This document shows, piece after piece, positions 32,310-41,900 of a DNA stretch of 64,000 nt. Both the position numbers and the translations under genes were made by a program. Positions within the stretch are counted from its first letter, which is position 1; each line of letters starts with the position of its first letter. Source of the DNA: Prorocentrum cordatum (taxonomy: Eukaryota; Sar; Dinophyceae; Prorocentrales; Prorocentraceae); the NCBI GenBank assembly GCA_963575745.1, contig CAUYUJ010018904.1, positions 114,501 to 178,500 of the forward strand. The letters run 5' to 3'. The notes beneath the pieces were generated by a model. The model made no database searches and was not told the origin of the DNA. It saw only the letters and a program-made list of their open reading frames with translations.

Positions 32310-35300
32310 CTACCGGCGAGTTTCCTCGCTACTAAAGCGCACCTGCCCGCGGGTTTCCCCGCTGGCTCGGGAGGCAGGGCCGTCCTCAGACGACCTGCCC
32401 GCCCTATACGGTGTATGTTTCTTCAGCTCGTGCTTGAAGGATTGCTGGCCGGCCATTACTTGTAGGAGTAACGCGCGGTCAATACTACCTTTGGTATGAC
32501 CATCGGCAGTCATATCCCGCGTGTCACACCATTGGACGCTTTCCACGATTCCGCGTTCCATCATCTGGCGGATCCAGCTGATGTGCCCAAGCAGAGTACA
32601 TTCTGTGGGCTTCTTCAGATCTTTGCTAGACAAAGACTTGAAGACAGACTCGGCATCAATAGTCAGAGTGACTTTGATACATAGACCACCCATTTCCAAT
32701 ATGTTCTTTAACTGTGTGGGGGTCAATGGTCCCGAGTGTAGCTCGTGGAGCGTTACAATGGTCGGGTAGCAGTCTTCCAAGTTGTGGGCTGCTGCCAGTG
32801 TTTCCGCAGAGTAGCTCGAACGCACCTGCAGTCGATGAGACTTGCAGTATGCGTCCACCAGGTGCACGACGGGTTTCCCCGCTTGCGTGTGGCCACGCCT
32901 CAGCAGGTTAGCCCCGCGGATACCATAGCCTTTGACTTCGTCGTCTTCATCTCCGTTGAGACGACGATAGCCAGAATCGCTATGCAGGTCGACTTCTCCT
33001 GTTGGGGTCATAGCTTGATACACGATCTTCTTCGGACCTGCCTGTAGCTTTCTGGTAACCGCGTTTAGTCGTCGTACCTGGATGTTTGTCGGTTCCTGGA
33101 TACGTTGTAGTGAGACAACATAGACCATCAGCCATACCTGCGTGATCAACGCATAGGCTAGAGCGCCACGAAGACTGACGAACATGTCAGAAATCGTCTT
33201 TGTCGCTTTGCTCTCAGGATCAGCTCCTGTGAGTTCTGGATGTGTGATAGGACGAAGCTGTTTGATGTATTCGTCCTGATCAAGAGTGACGCTCCCATCA
33301 TCGGTCTTGTTGTACCGAACAGCACAGTTTGTGTATGTGTGCTTGTTCAGTTTGCACTTCCCAAACGTATCTTCAACACACTTGACATACTTGTCAATAG
33401 CCTCTTCCTTCCCAGTCATATTGATGTCATCAACGTGCTTGGCTGTCAAGAGGTTTGGGCTCATCTCGAACTCTTCGTCGTATGAAGTAGGCTGTAGCCC
33501 AAAGCTCCTAGTGATGGACCTGAGCTTCAGCGAGAATGCCCTGGGAGCATCCTTCGTGCCCGTCCCCGGTTTCAGACATCGGAGACAATGCTTTGATTCG
33601 TCATATGACTCAAAGCCTGGCAGTGTGCGAAGGACAGCTGCTGACCCAGGTGGTAGTGTGAAGCACACCACACGCTCTTTCTCGCCCGTTGCCGCGGCGA
33701 GCTCGCCATAGGTCAGTCCCTTCAAGAAAGCCATGTTGATGTCCAGGGAAGCGATGATCCAAGCTTTGTTGCATGCAGCAGAACTTGCGAGCAGTCTCTG
33801 GCTTGACCTCCTTGCCGTGCCAGAGAAGGTTTCGACATCAAAGGCTTCAAGGTCCATGAAGCCACGGAGTACCAAGCGTAACCTGATCGTCCTTTCCATT
33901 TCGCCCTTTTCGTTCTTGACAAACTTCCATTTGTATACGTAGCGTGACGTCATGATGTTAGACGCCTTGCTTAAGTCAGTCATCTGGAAGCATTTGTTGT
34001 CAAGCCAAGTCTTCAATTCTGTGTAGAGGGCTTTGGAAACTTTGACCGGATTTGCTTGGATGTCGGCCTTCGTGAGTAGATCGTCTTCCTTGACGACCAC
34101 GGCACGTTTGGAGGCAGCACTAACGTATACTCGCATAGTTGTGACGCTGCTGTCATCCAACAATCGGTGTTGCTGCTCGGACAGGACGACTTTGGACATG
34201 TCTGCAGTGAAGCAGAGCTCGATGTACTTCCCGTGCTCATCGGAGTCCAGATCATATTTGCTATCCGGATCCGTGGAGCATAAAGGAACGTAGTAAGAAG
34301 TGTCCATGTCGTATCCTGGCGGGTGACCCCGCTCCGGCAAGTGGCCTTGCACATCTTCACAGGTCGTAGAGACTAACACACACTGTGTGTCTGTCATGTA
34401 TGTGGGAACTGTATGCATGACTTCCTCTGTGTCAGCTTCAAGGAGTGTTCTGTCATCCATCAGTTCAGCATACCACGACTTCAAGACAAAAGCATCCAGA
34501 TCTTCTTCTGTTTCCTCTATGATGGTCGGGAGCCGACCATCGTTATCCGTAGGAGGCTCCTCAGGAGCAGCTGCTGGAGGTGATTCGCTTGGTGGTGGAC
34601 CATCAGCGAGTTCCTCAAACTTAGTGAGGTCTTGGTCAAATCCAGCAGACGGCTTCCTGGATTTAAGACACTGGATGATGCGTGAGTGTGTAGATCCTGT
34701 GATGTCATAGATGTTCAAGGCAGTGCCATCAGCTTCATAGTAATGAAAACCAGGGGTCACATCATTATCATAGTGCACTAGTGTACAGCTGTCTGCATAG
34801 GGTGCAGCAGGCAACTTCGTCAGGCTCTTGGCAAGTCGTACAGCAACAACGTTTTCAATACGAAAGTAGTTGCGTATGAGGTACTGAAGAGCCAAGTGCA
34901 CCTTAGGCGAAAGTCGGCTCGCAGCAGTCATCTGCAGCCGACCCTGTTTCGCTGGTAGATATCCGAAAGTCATGGCGGGTTTCCCCGCTGGCAGACCGGC
35001 AATAAAGGCCAATACTGTCCGAAGGGCCGTATTGTCCGATCCTATCTCGCGGACCATAAGTGCTTCGATGTACAGTGTGTGTCGTGTGTCAGGATACTGT
35101 ACTCGCACTTCGCGACTGCCGACCTTCACGATGACCTGGCCTCGGTCAGGTTCGTTGCGGATGACCGGGTATGGACCACTCCATCCACCCCAGTCGTCTT
35201 TCGTGGTGGTCGGGCGATGATAGTCCACGAGATCTCCCTCTTTGTAGTGAAATTCACCCGTAGCAGTAGTCTTCGTACGGAGAGCCCTGTTCGTCTTGGC

Positions 35301-38300
35301 AACCGCAGTGGCCTGCGTGATTGCCTCCAGACTAACCCTCCTGATTGTTTCCTCCCTTGAGTGATCTGATGATTCAGCGGACTGATCATGATCCAAGACA
35401 GGGAAATCGGGAAGCATAGCTGGTTGTCTGCCATACAGCGCATTGTACGGAGACACTTCATTGTAGAAGGTAAATGCGTTGCTGGCAAACAAGGCTTCAT
35501 GTAAGAGACGAGTGAAATTGAGAGGAATATTTAATCTATTCAATTCTTCTCCCATCACGTGTAAGAGGTGTCGCAGGATGCCGTTCCTAGCTTCGATAGT
35601 TGTAGCGTGTTGGCCACGCGCTCGAATACGAAGCTCTGTTCCCTTAGCCTTAAGGATGGCCTTTGCTGTATCATTATTCAGTGCTCCTTCCCCATCGGAG
35701 TATAAGATTTTAGCAGGGCCATGTTGCATCCAAGTCGTATGATAGGCATCGAGAACAGTATGCATGGCTTTATCAGGAATCTCTGTGCCAGCTGCCCAGC
35801 GAATACAACGGTCGATGATGTGAAAAACAATATGTTCCTGTTTGTAAAAGAAAAGATCACATTCGACTTCCTCGTTGAAACGTCCTGGCAGTGACACAGA
35901 AGGCATCACCGTGTTGCCTGGTTTGTCCCAGGCTCGACATTCTCTACACGAGTCACAAATGCCTTTGATCAGACTCAAACGGGTTTCACCCAGACCAACC
36001 TTGGTTAGAATCATCCGCATTTTTGGCTCCTTGGCATGAAACCATCTCAGGTGGAGTTTGCGGAGTTCTCGCTGCACTACAGCTGGGTCGAAGCTGCGCA
36101 GGTTTTGGAGGCTGAGCTGAACGTCGAAGCGAGTCCAATCAGGGAGCCTTGGCCTTGGCCTCGGCTCTGCTTGAGGCTGCGGCGGTGGTGGAGGATCTCC
36201 TCCCTCCATGCGTCCGCGCCTTGCTGCAACTTGTGGCAGTCTACGGTGATCGTCAGAGCTGCCAGCGCCACTGTTGCCACCATTAGCCCCGTCGGCTCTG
36301 GTGATGTCATGGCTGCTGGCGCCTGCGGTTGGATCGCCCTCACCAGGCCGTGGCGGCCTAGGCGCGCGTATGCGCGCTCTCGCGGCCGGCGCCGCTTTTG
36401 CGGCTGGCGCCGCTTCTGCGGCTGGAGCCGCTTCCGCGGCTGGCGCCGCAGGAGCGGCTTGCCCCGCCGGGCGCGGCTGGCCAAAGTTATCTGGCAGCTT
36501 CCATTTTTCGGCGAATCTGCATTGGCCAGATATCTTGGTGTGGTGAGGATTGCTCTTCTGATATTCCTTCTTACAGCTTGGACAGTCCCAGTAATACGGT
36601 TCAACATCATACCACCGACACATCTTCGGATCCCTGCTGTGCTTTGGTGATTGCTTGTAGTTGTTGTCCACACAGCCAGGGCACCCAAGACCGCCAGGTG
36701 GTGGTCGCCAGATTTCTCCGTTTGGGTGTCTCCGGATTGTTGGGTCGTCCAAGTCGTAGCCAGCACTGTTTGTTACGAACGCATAGCTGCGTTCGCGATT
36801 CGCGAATGGATCGCGACCGTAAGCAAACAGGTCTTTGGCGATTTGCACCGCATCAACGATCAGTGACTGCATTCTGTAGGTATACTGTGCCGCCCTTGCT
36901 AGTTCTTTATTACAAGCATTGGCGTGCACATGATTACCTGGACAACGCTTGCCTCTGAAAGGTGCCAACAACTCTTCTTTGTTTGCCATCATCTGTGTTG
37001 GCTTGCGGATGTATTGTCCAAATGAATCTTTGAGACCAGTCGTGCACTGATCAATAATCGTTTGGCAAGTGACCTTGCGTTGTGCCAGTTCCTTCCATGG
37101 CTGGATCTCATCCACCCACGTGCCCATTGGTTGTTCCCTGAGAAAGAAACGTCTTAGGTCGTCTTGTAATAGAGCGACTGTTCCACAGAACGTGATGTGA
37201 GGCAGGTCCTCTTTGTGGTGTTTAAGCCACGTATCATGATTGACCTGTGCGTTGAAATAGGAGGGAAGTCCAGTAGTTCTGCAGCTTGGCTGCAGAATCG
37301 TGATCTTGACAAAGCAAGTCTTGAGGTAGTGGAGGACTGCTCTTTGTACTTCCGAGTTTCCAAGGTCAACCATAGATATCTTGTCAAGGTTCCCGCCTGA
37401 CGAGAGTCCCCTCTTGAAGGCTAATATGGATATACCACCCTTGCCCCCACATAATTCAAGCATGTCCACTTGATTGTTTCTGCCGTAGCATAATGACTGG
37501 ACTATCGAGAAGACATCAGCATGTGAGTCAGCGGGTTGCCCCGCCGGTAACATCATGAAGATGTCCTCTGATTCGCTGTCCGAGTCCGAGTCGTCAAGAG
37601 GAACGTCGTTGAAATATGTGGAGCAGTCAAGCCCTTTGAGGTCCTCTCCACAGTCGTCGTTACCGTCTTCCACTTTCTTCGGGACTTTCTTCGGTTTGAT
37701 GCCGGCTTCTTTGTCAGCTTTCTGCTTTTCTTTCTGTTTTATCCTGGCATCAGTGGGCAACGCAGTTTCCGCGGAGAGATCCGCTGCGGAGGAATCCGCT
37801 GTAAAGTCAGGAAATGGCGGAATTTCAGGAAGGTTGTTGGTGGGTCGCGTTTGGCAACGCTCAATCGAAGGGGGAGGAGATCGATCGTCGTCGACGATCG
37901 TCACACGCTTTGGGCGTGGCCTTCGCGACTCACCATTGCCATGAAGAACTGGAGCCGGAGGCTCCCAGTATAGCCGAGTACTGATGTTTGTAACCCCATC
38001 AGGTAATGGAGCTACATAATTGTACCCAGTTGGCTGATCCTGGATTCTGATATCTTGAACGATCTTGTTCGTGTCCAGGTCGGTCGTGACTCTACGAACC
38101 ACATGGTCCCATTGAGGGCCCTTTTGTGGACATTGGACGTAGTGTCTGACCTTTTTGTCAACGCGTGTACACACACTGAGGTGTACCGCACTCCGCTCAT
38201 TCCTGATCATGTTGGCTTTATCGAGTTGATCAAGGAAGCGTGCAATAATAATAGCCAAAGTTTTATACCGAAACTCGGCACGTTGCTGATCTTGGCCATA

Positions 38301-38708
38301 CCAATCCAAATCATGCTCCTTGTGTGAGCCACAAGTACATTTCCATAAGTTTATCGGTATATGAGGACAAGATGTAGCAACTTGTATATAAGAACCACTG
38401 GGATATTTACTGGATCGGTCAAACTTGATACCGAAATGACAGAGTCTCATTCGTATAATGCTTAGCTTCAAATCTTCGATAACATCTTTGATCGGACCCT
38501 GTTTCCAGAAATACCCGGGTGGCCCCAGGATAACAATCTGCATTCTCAGAGCACGCGCTTTGATCAGGAGATTTTGTATACGTTGATAATGTGGTCCCGC
38601 CCTCTTTCCTGGAGTACGAACGTACCAATCAGAGGGTGTGGCCACCCACAACATATTGTAGTCTCCTGCCAACAAATTTCCCAAATACTGTGTTCCAGTT
38701 GAAGTCAT
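32310..38708 (-). CDS. Copia Pol polyprotein: MTase-like domains, integrase, RT, RNase H
   Basis: 2132 residues from the first ATG; the frame is open a further 67 codons back to the TGA ending the Gag ORF. Residues ~1-240: a domain with ILGPPGYFWK, RLCHFGIKFD and WKCTCGS...EHDLDW. Residues ~400-660: methyltransferase-like, with LELCGGKGGIS (motif I-like, Leu417), LQPSCRTTG (PC motif, about 474) and FLREQP (about 527). Residues 680-740: Cys/His cluster. Integrase: HHCC region (~885-925) and Asp951, Asp1005, Glu1039 (DD33E). RT: ~1555-1860 with HVDD at 1758-1761 in place of YVDD. RNase H: HSDSGYR, SAETLAA, TIDAESV, MTADGHTK (~1905-2050). All catalytic acids are present, so it may be functional. 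Translation probably depends on readthrough of the TGA at 38910-38912; independent initiation at 38708 is possible. Confidence 0.93.
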   Translation of the reverse strand: MTSTGTQYLGNLLAGDYNMLWVATPSDWYVRTPGKRAGPHYQRIQNLLIKARALRMQIVILGPPGYFWKQGPIKDVIEDLKLSIIRMRLCHFGIKFDRSSKYPSGSYIQVATSCPHIPINLWKCTCGSHKEHDLDWYGQDQQRAEFRYKTLAIIIARFLDQLDKANMIRNERSAVHLSVCTRVDKKVRHYVQCPQKGPQWDHVVRRVTTDLDTNKIVQDIRIQDQPTGYNYVAPLPDGVTNISTRLYWEPPAPVLHGNGESRRPRPKRVTIVDDDRSPPPSIERCQTRPTNNLPEIPPFPDFTADSSAADLSAETALPTDARIKQKEKQKADKEAGIKPKKVPKKVEDGNDDCGEDLKGLDCSTYFNDVPLDDSDSDSESEDIFMMLPAGQPADSHADVFSIVQSLCYGRNNQVDMLELCGGKGGISILAFKRGLSSGGNLDKISMVDLGNSEVQRAVLHYLKTCFVKITILQPSCRTTGLPSYFNAQVNHDTWLKHHKEDLPHITFCGTVALLQDDLRRFFLREQPMGTWVDEIQPWKELAQRKVTCQTIIDQCTTGLKDSFGQYIRKPTQMMANKEELLAPFRGKRCPGNHVHANACNKELARAAQYTYRMQSLIVDAVQIAKDLFAYGRDPFANRERSYAFVTNSAGYDLDDPTIRRHPNGEIWRPPPGGLGCPGCVDNNYKQSPKHSRDPKMCRWYDVEPYYWDCPSCKKEYQKSNPHHTKISGQCRFAEKWKLPDNFGQPRPAGQAAPAAPAAEAAPAAEAAPAAKAAPAARARIRAPRPPRPGEGDPTAGASSHDITRADGANGGNSGAGSSDDHRRLPQVAARRGRMEGGDPPPPPQPQAEPRPRPRLPDWTRFDVQLSLQNLRSFDPAVVQRELRKLHLRWFHAKEPKMRMILTKVGLGETRLSLIKGICDSCRECRAWDKPGNTVMPSVSLPGRFNEEVECDLFFYKQEHIVFHIIDRCIRWAAGTEIPDKAMHTVLDAYHTTWMQHGPAKILYSDGEGALNNDTAKAILKAKGTELRIRARGQHATTIEARNGILRHLLHVMGEELNRLNIPLNFTRLLHEALFASNAFTFYNEVSPYNALYGRQPAMLPDFPVLDHDQSAESSDHSREETIRRVSLEAITQATAVAKTNRALRTKTTATGEFHYKEGDLVDYHRPTTTKDDWGGWSGPYPVIRNEPDRGQVIVKVGSREVRVQYPDTRHTLYIEALMVREIGSDNTALRTVLAFIAGLPAGKPAMTFGYLPAKQGRLQMTAASRLSPKVHLALQYLIRNYFRIENVVAVRLAKSLTKLPAAPYADSCTLVHYDNDVTPGFHYYEADGTALNIYDITGSTHSRIIQCLKSRKPSAGFDQDLTKFEELADGPPPSESPPAAAPEEPPTDNDGRLPTIIEETEEDLDAFVLKSWYAELMDDRTLLEADTEEVMHTVPTYMTDTQCVLVSTTCEDVQGHLPERGHPPGYDMDTSYYVPLCSTDPDSKYDLDSDEHGKYIELCFTADMSKVVLSEQQHRLLDDSSVTTMRVYVSAASKRAVVVKEDDLLTKADIQANPVKVSKALYTELKTWLDNKCFQMTDLSKASNIMTSRYVYKWKFVKNEKGEMERTIRLRLVLRGFMDLEAFDVETFSGTARRSSQRLLASSAACNKAWIIASLDINMAFLKGLTYGELAAATGEKERVVCFTLPPGSAAVLRTLPGFESYDESKHCLRCLKPGTGTKDAPRAFSLKLRSITRSFGLQPTSYDEEFEMSPNLLTAKHVDDINMTGKEEAIDKYVKCVEDTFGKCKLNKHTYTNCAVRYNKTDDGSVTLDQDEYIKQLRPITHPELTGADPESKATKTISDMFVSLRGALAYALITQVWLMVYVVSLQRIQEPTNIQVRRLNAVTRKLQAGPKKIVYQAMTPTGEVDLHSDSGYRRLNGDEDDEVKGYGIRGANLLRRGHTQAGKPVVHLVDAYCKSHRLQVRSSYSAETLAAAHNLEDCYPTIVTLHELHSGPLTPTQLKNILEMGGLCIKVTLTIDAESVFKSLSSKDLKKPTECTLLGHISWIRQMMERGIVESVQWCDTRDMTADGHTKGSIDRALLLQVMAGQQSFKHELKKHTPYRAGRSSEDGPASRASGETRGQVRFSSEETRR
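36730..37510 (-). other. Domain: class-I (cytosine-type?) methyltransferase-like region of Pol
   Basis: Domain within the Pol polyprotein, listed for visibility. LELCGGKGG resembles a SAM-binding glycine loop. QPSCRTTG and LREQP sit where cytosine methyltransferases have PPC and the ENV/E-x-P motif. A family-specific C-terminal part follows: DQCTTGL, KPTQMMAN, CPGNHVHA. The N-terminal Pol domain (37990-38840) shows a parallel set (WVATPSDW, GPPGYFWK, CHFGIKFD...PSGSY, CTCGS..EHDLDW), so I infer a duplicated, diverged domain. Activity is uncertain because PPC is PSC. Confidence 0.55.
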
Positions 38709-38907
38709 TACCTCATTATGGGTAATCCGGTCGCATATATATCCACGGGTTCGGAGTTCAGCGCAAGCTGTGCGAATATCTTCGATGACGAGACATTTTG
38801 AATGATATTTTTCTTCTCGGGCCTCAGCGCGGCCAACGTATGTCGCGAGGAGGCCGGTATTCGGCTTCTCTTCGCAAGCGAGCGCCGCCGGCGCGCCCGC
38901 CTGCCCC

Positions 38908-38915
38908 CGTCAGCG
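38908..38915 (-). promoter_or_regulatory. Gag-Pol UGA readthrough site (CGC TGA CGG)
   Basis: On the minus strand Gag ends ...His-Asp-Arg-Arg-TGA and the same frame continues Arg-Gly-Gln-Ala for 67 open codons to the first Pol ATG. UGA followed by CGG is one of the recognised leaky stop contexts in plant and animal RNA-virus readthrough signals. The downstream 40 nt are very GC-rich and could form a stem. Confidence 0.7.
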
Positions 38916-41900
38916 GCGGTCGTGTGACCACGTTGCCGTCTGACTCGGGGGCATGCTGTTAGCGGATGGCTCCGCAGGAGTCGCTGGTGCGGCTACGCTC
39001 ACGATCTCCACGCGGGTTGGCCCCGCAGAGTCCGACGAACCTCCGCCCGTGTAGCTTGGTGGTGGTGGCGGTGTCGCGGGTGGCCCCGCTTGGTTCTCAG
39101 GCGTCCATTTATTCACCGCCTCCTGGACTGCCCAAAATATCTTGGACTTCAGGGCATCCTTCATATGTGGCCAGGTCCCTTCGGGACACTGTTGGCCCTC
39201 CCACCAGCTGTTCAGCGTCCTGTCCACGATCAAACGGGTCGTGTCTTCCAGGAGCTGCTTGTCGAGATACGGCTCGACAATGTACGTATCAGTCGTGACG
39301 GTCATGGACTGTCCCGTCGCGGGTTGCCCCGCTGTGGTCTCGGCGGGTGGCCCCGCACTTACTCCGGCGGGTGGCCCCGCACTTACTCCGGCGGGTGGCC
39401 CCGCACTGACGGGGTCCTCTTCGTTCTCCGTCTCGGTGTAGCCATCTCGACTGCTGCGGATTGTGAAGGTGTTCGTGACCGTCTGGCTTTTAGCCCCGTC
39501 ATACAAACCGCAGGGAATGGCTAGATGTCCTGAGGGAGTTTTCTTCGCCCTCAGGACCTTGGCGCCCCTCCCCAGCTTCAGAGTATAATCTCCGCTGGGG
39601 AAGATAACCTTCTGGTAGCCTGGCTTCAGCACGATGATCGTGTCACGTGCTTCCATGGCACCAAGGCCCCAGATGGCCGGGAGGTTGGCACCCGAGCCTT
39701 CTGCGATGTTGGAAGCATACTCCTCGATACGGGGGCTTGCCTCATTGGCGTATTGCACCCCGATCTTGAAGTTGCCCATTTTCCGACATATCGCAGCACC
39801 CTCACCGACACCGTTAATGTAGAGGGTCTTGCTCAGGGTGCATATGGCAGGTCTATGATTGTACCTGGCCATAGCCTCCTGGAAGGTTCGCGCCGTATTG
39901 GCTCCAATGATGTTCACGTTGGAGCCAATGTCTAGCATGAACGAGATGCACGGCAGTCCGTCTTCGTCGGGAAAGAATGTCCCATTCCGCGCTGCCAGAG
40001 CCATCGTACCATGGTCATCGGTGTGGTACGTAATCTGTGAACCGAGTGTGCCTTTCAACAGGCGTTGTTCAAGCACCCATTGGCTCATGGTTAACTCGGT
40101 GCACCACATCTGCTCATATTGGCGGCGCTCCTCTACGGTAATTGGTTCCTGTTCAAGAACCCAATAATTCGCAGAGAGTGTGGACATCCATTCACCTCCT
40201 GGCGGCAGCGTGTCCGTGTTGTCACGTGCATAGGTCAGCCCTTTTGTATCGATCATGAATGTGGTGTGGAACTGGGCTGCCTCCGCGCTCTCAGCGCTTG
40301 CCCGGCTTCTAGCGCTGACCGGGCTTGCCACACGTGAGGTCCTGGATGATCCAGTCGGCCTGCGCGTGCCGCCTCCACTCCTGCCACTCCGCCTGATGTT
40401 GGCCTCCATTGCCCTCAGGAATCCTGGATTCGGAGGTCCATTTGCGGGTGGCCCCGCTTTGGCGGCGGGAGCCGCTTCGGCGGGTGGCCCCGCTGCTGGG
40501 GGCTCCTGTGCTCGAAGCGTAGGCAGGATTGGCATCTGGATGCCTTGCTCTGGCGCTGGCCAGGGGGATTCCTGTGCAGCTGGGGCACGTGCGGATGGCT
40601 CCGCCGAGTGCGCGGCTCGAGCCTCTAGTGCCTCCACTGCTTCCCGTAGCCGACGCATTTCCCGGGCATCTGCCACGTACCTTTCCTGCTGGCGCGCCTG
40701 TTCCGACTCAGCGTCGCGCTGTCCAGCATATGGGAAATGTGCTGTAATTATGCCCGGCCCACGACATACAGCGCAGGGGGCCTCGTTTGGCGCACCTGGC
40801 CGCTGATTGCGGACGTGCTGCTGTGCAACACGATCCCAGCATATATCGTGGAAGAAATGCCCACACGCCAGTCTCCACACTGTGGTGCCCATCTCGTAGG
40901 TGTCCATACAGATTGGGCACTGTGTGAAGTTGTAGTCTGAAATGACTGGAGCAGGCACGTCTGGGCGAGTCCGAGCTTGGCGCTCGAAAGTGGTTTCGCC
41001 CTCCCGATATGGCGTCGGTGGCGGCCGTCTATCTGTCCGTTCAGCGGGTGGCCCCGCGTCTGCGGGTGTCCCCGCTTGGTTTTCACGCTCGATCCTTCTC
41101 TGGATCGCGCGTTGTTGGCGCAGCCTGGCGTTGTCCCGAGCCTGCTGCCTAGATGCCAGTATCGCTTGCTGCGTGTCGTGCACGTCGCGGATGTAGTCTG
41201 GCACGCTGCCCATAGCGGCTGGCACCGCGAGACCAGCTGGCTGAACTACGGTCTCGGGGTCCGTCGGCGTGGGCATGTAGGCGTAGTGCGGCATAGACTG
41301 CGCATCGACCGCTCGTGTAAACTGCAAACGAAACATCTCATTGGCAAGATTCCGAGTGTATTCGTTCGCAGGTGGCCCCGCAATCATAGGAGTGTTATTC
41401 ATCTGCGCGTAGTACTCCGGGTACATCGGCGCGTCCATGGCCTGTGCCTCTGCTGGTCCATGATTGTCCCATCCATATATTGGGTGTGATGCTATTCCTG
41501 GAATAAACACCTGTCGATATGGATTCGTGGGATCAGCATTTGGAGCATCTTCAGAAGTCCAGCTCCAGAGAGGCCGAAAGTCGCCATGATTCGTAACATC
41601 TATGTTGCGGTTCCGCAACAGGCTGGGCACTCTGTCAGCTTGTTGCTGCAGAAAGGTAGCCTGTGCTCTCAAGTTGGCTGCCCGACGTTCGTAGTCTGAA
41701 CCTTGCTGTCCGTCAGCGGGTGGCCCCGCATGTGCGAGTGACTCCGCAGGCGTTCGCTCGGCGGGTGTCCCCGCAGCCACTCCTCCTTCACTACCCCTCG
41801 GAGTGCCAAAGGGAGTGGTTGCCTGGAGTGCTGCTGCGAGCGCCGGATTCCCGCGAATCGCCTGGAGTCTTTGCCACAAGCTGTTCTCGCTCGTTTCAGA

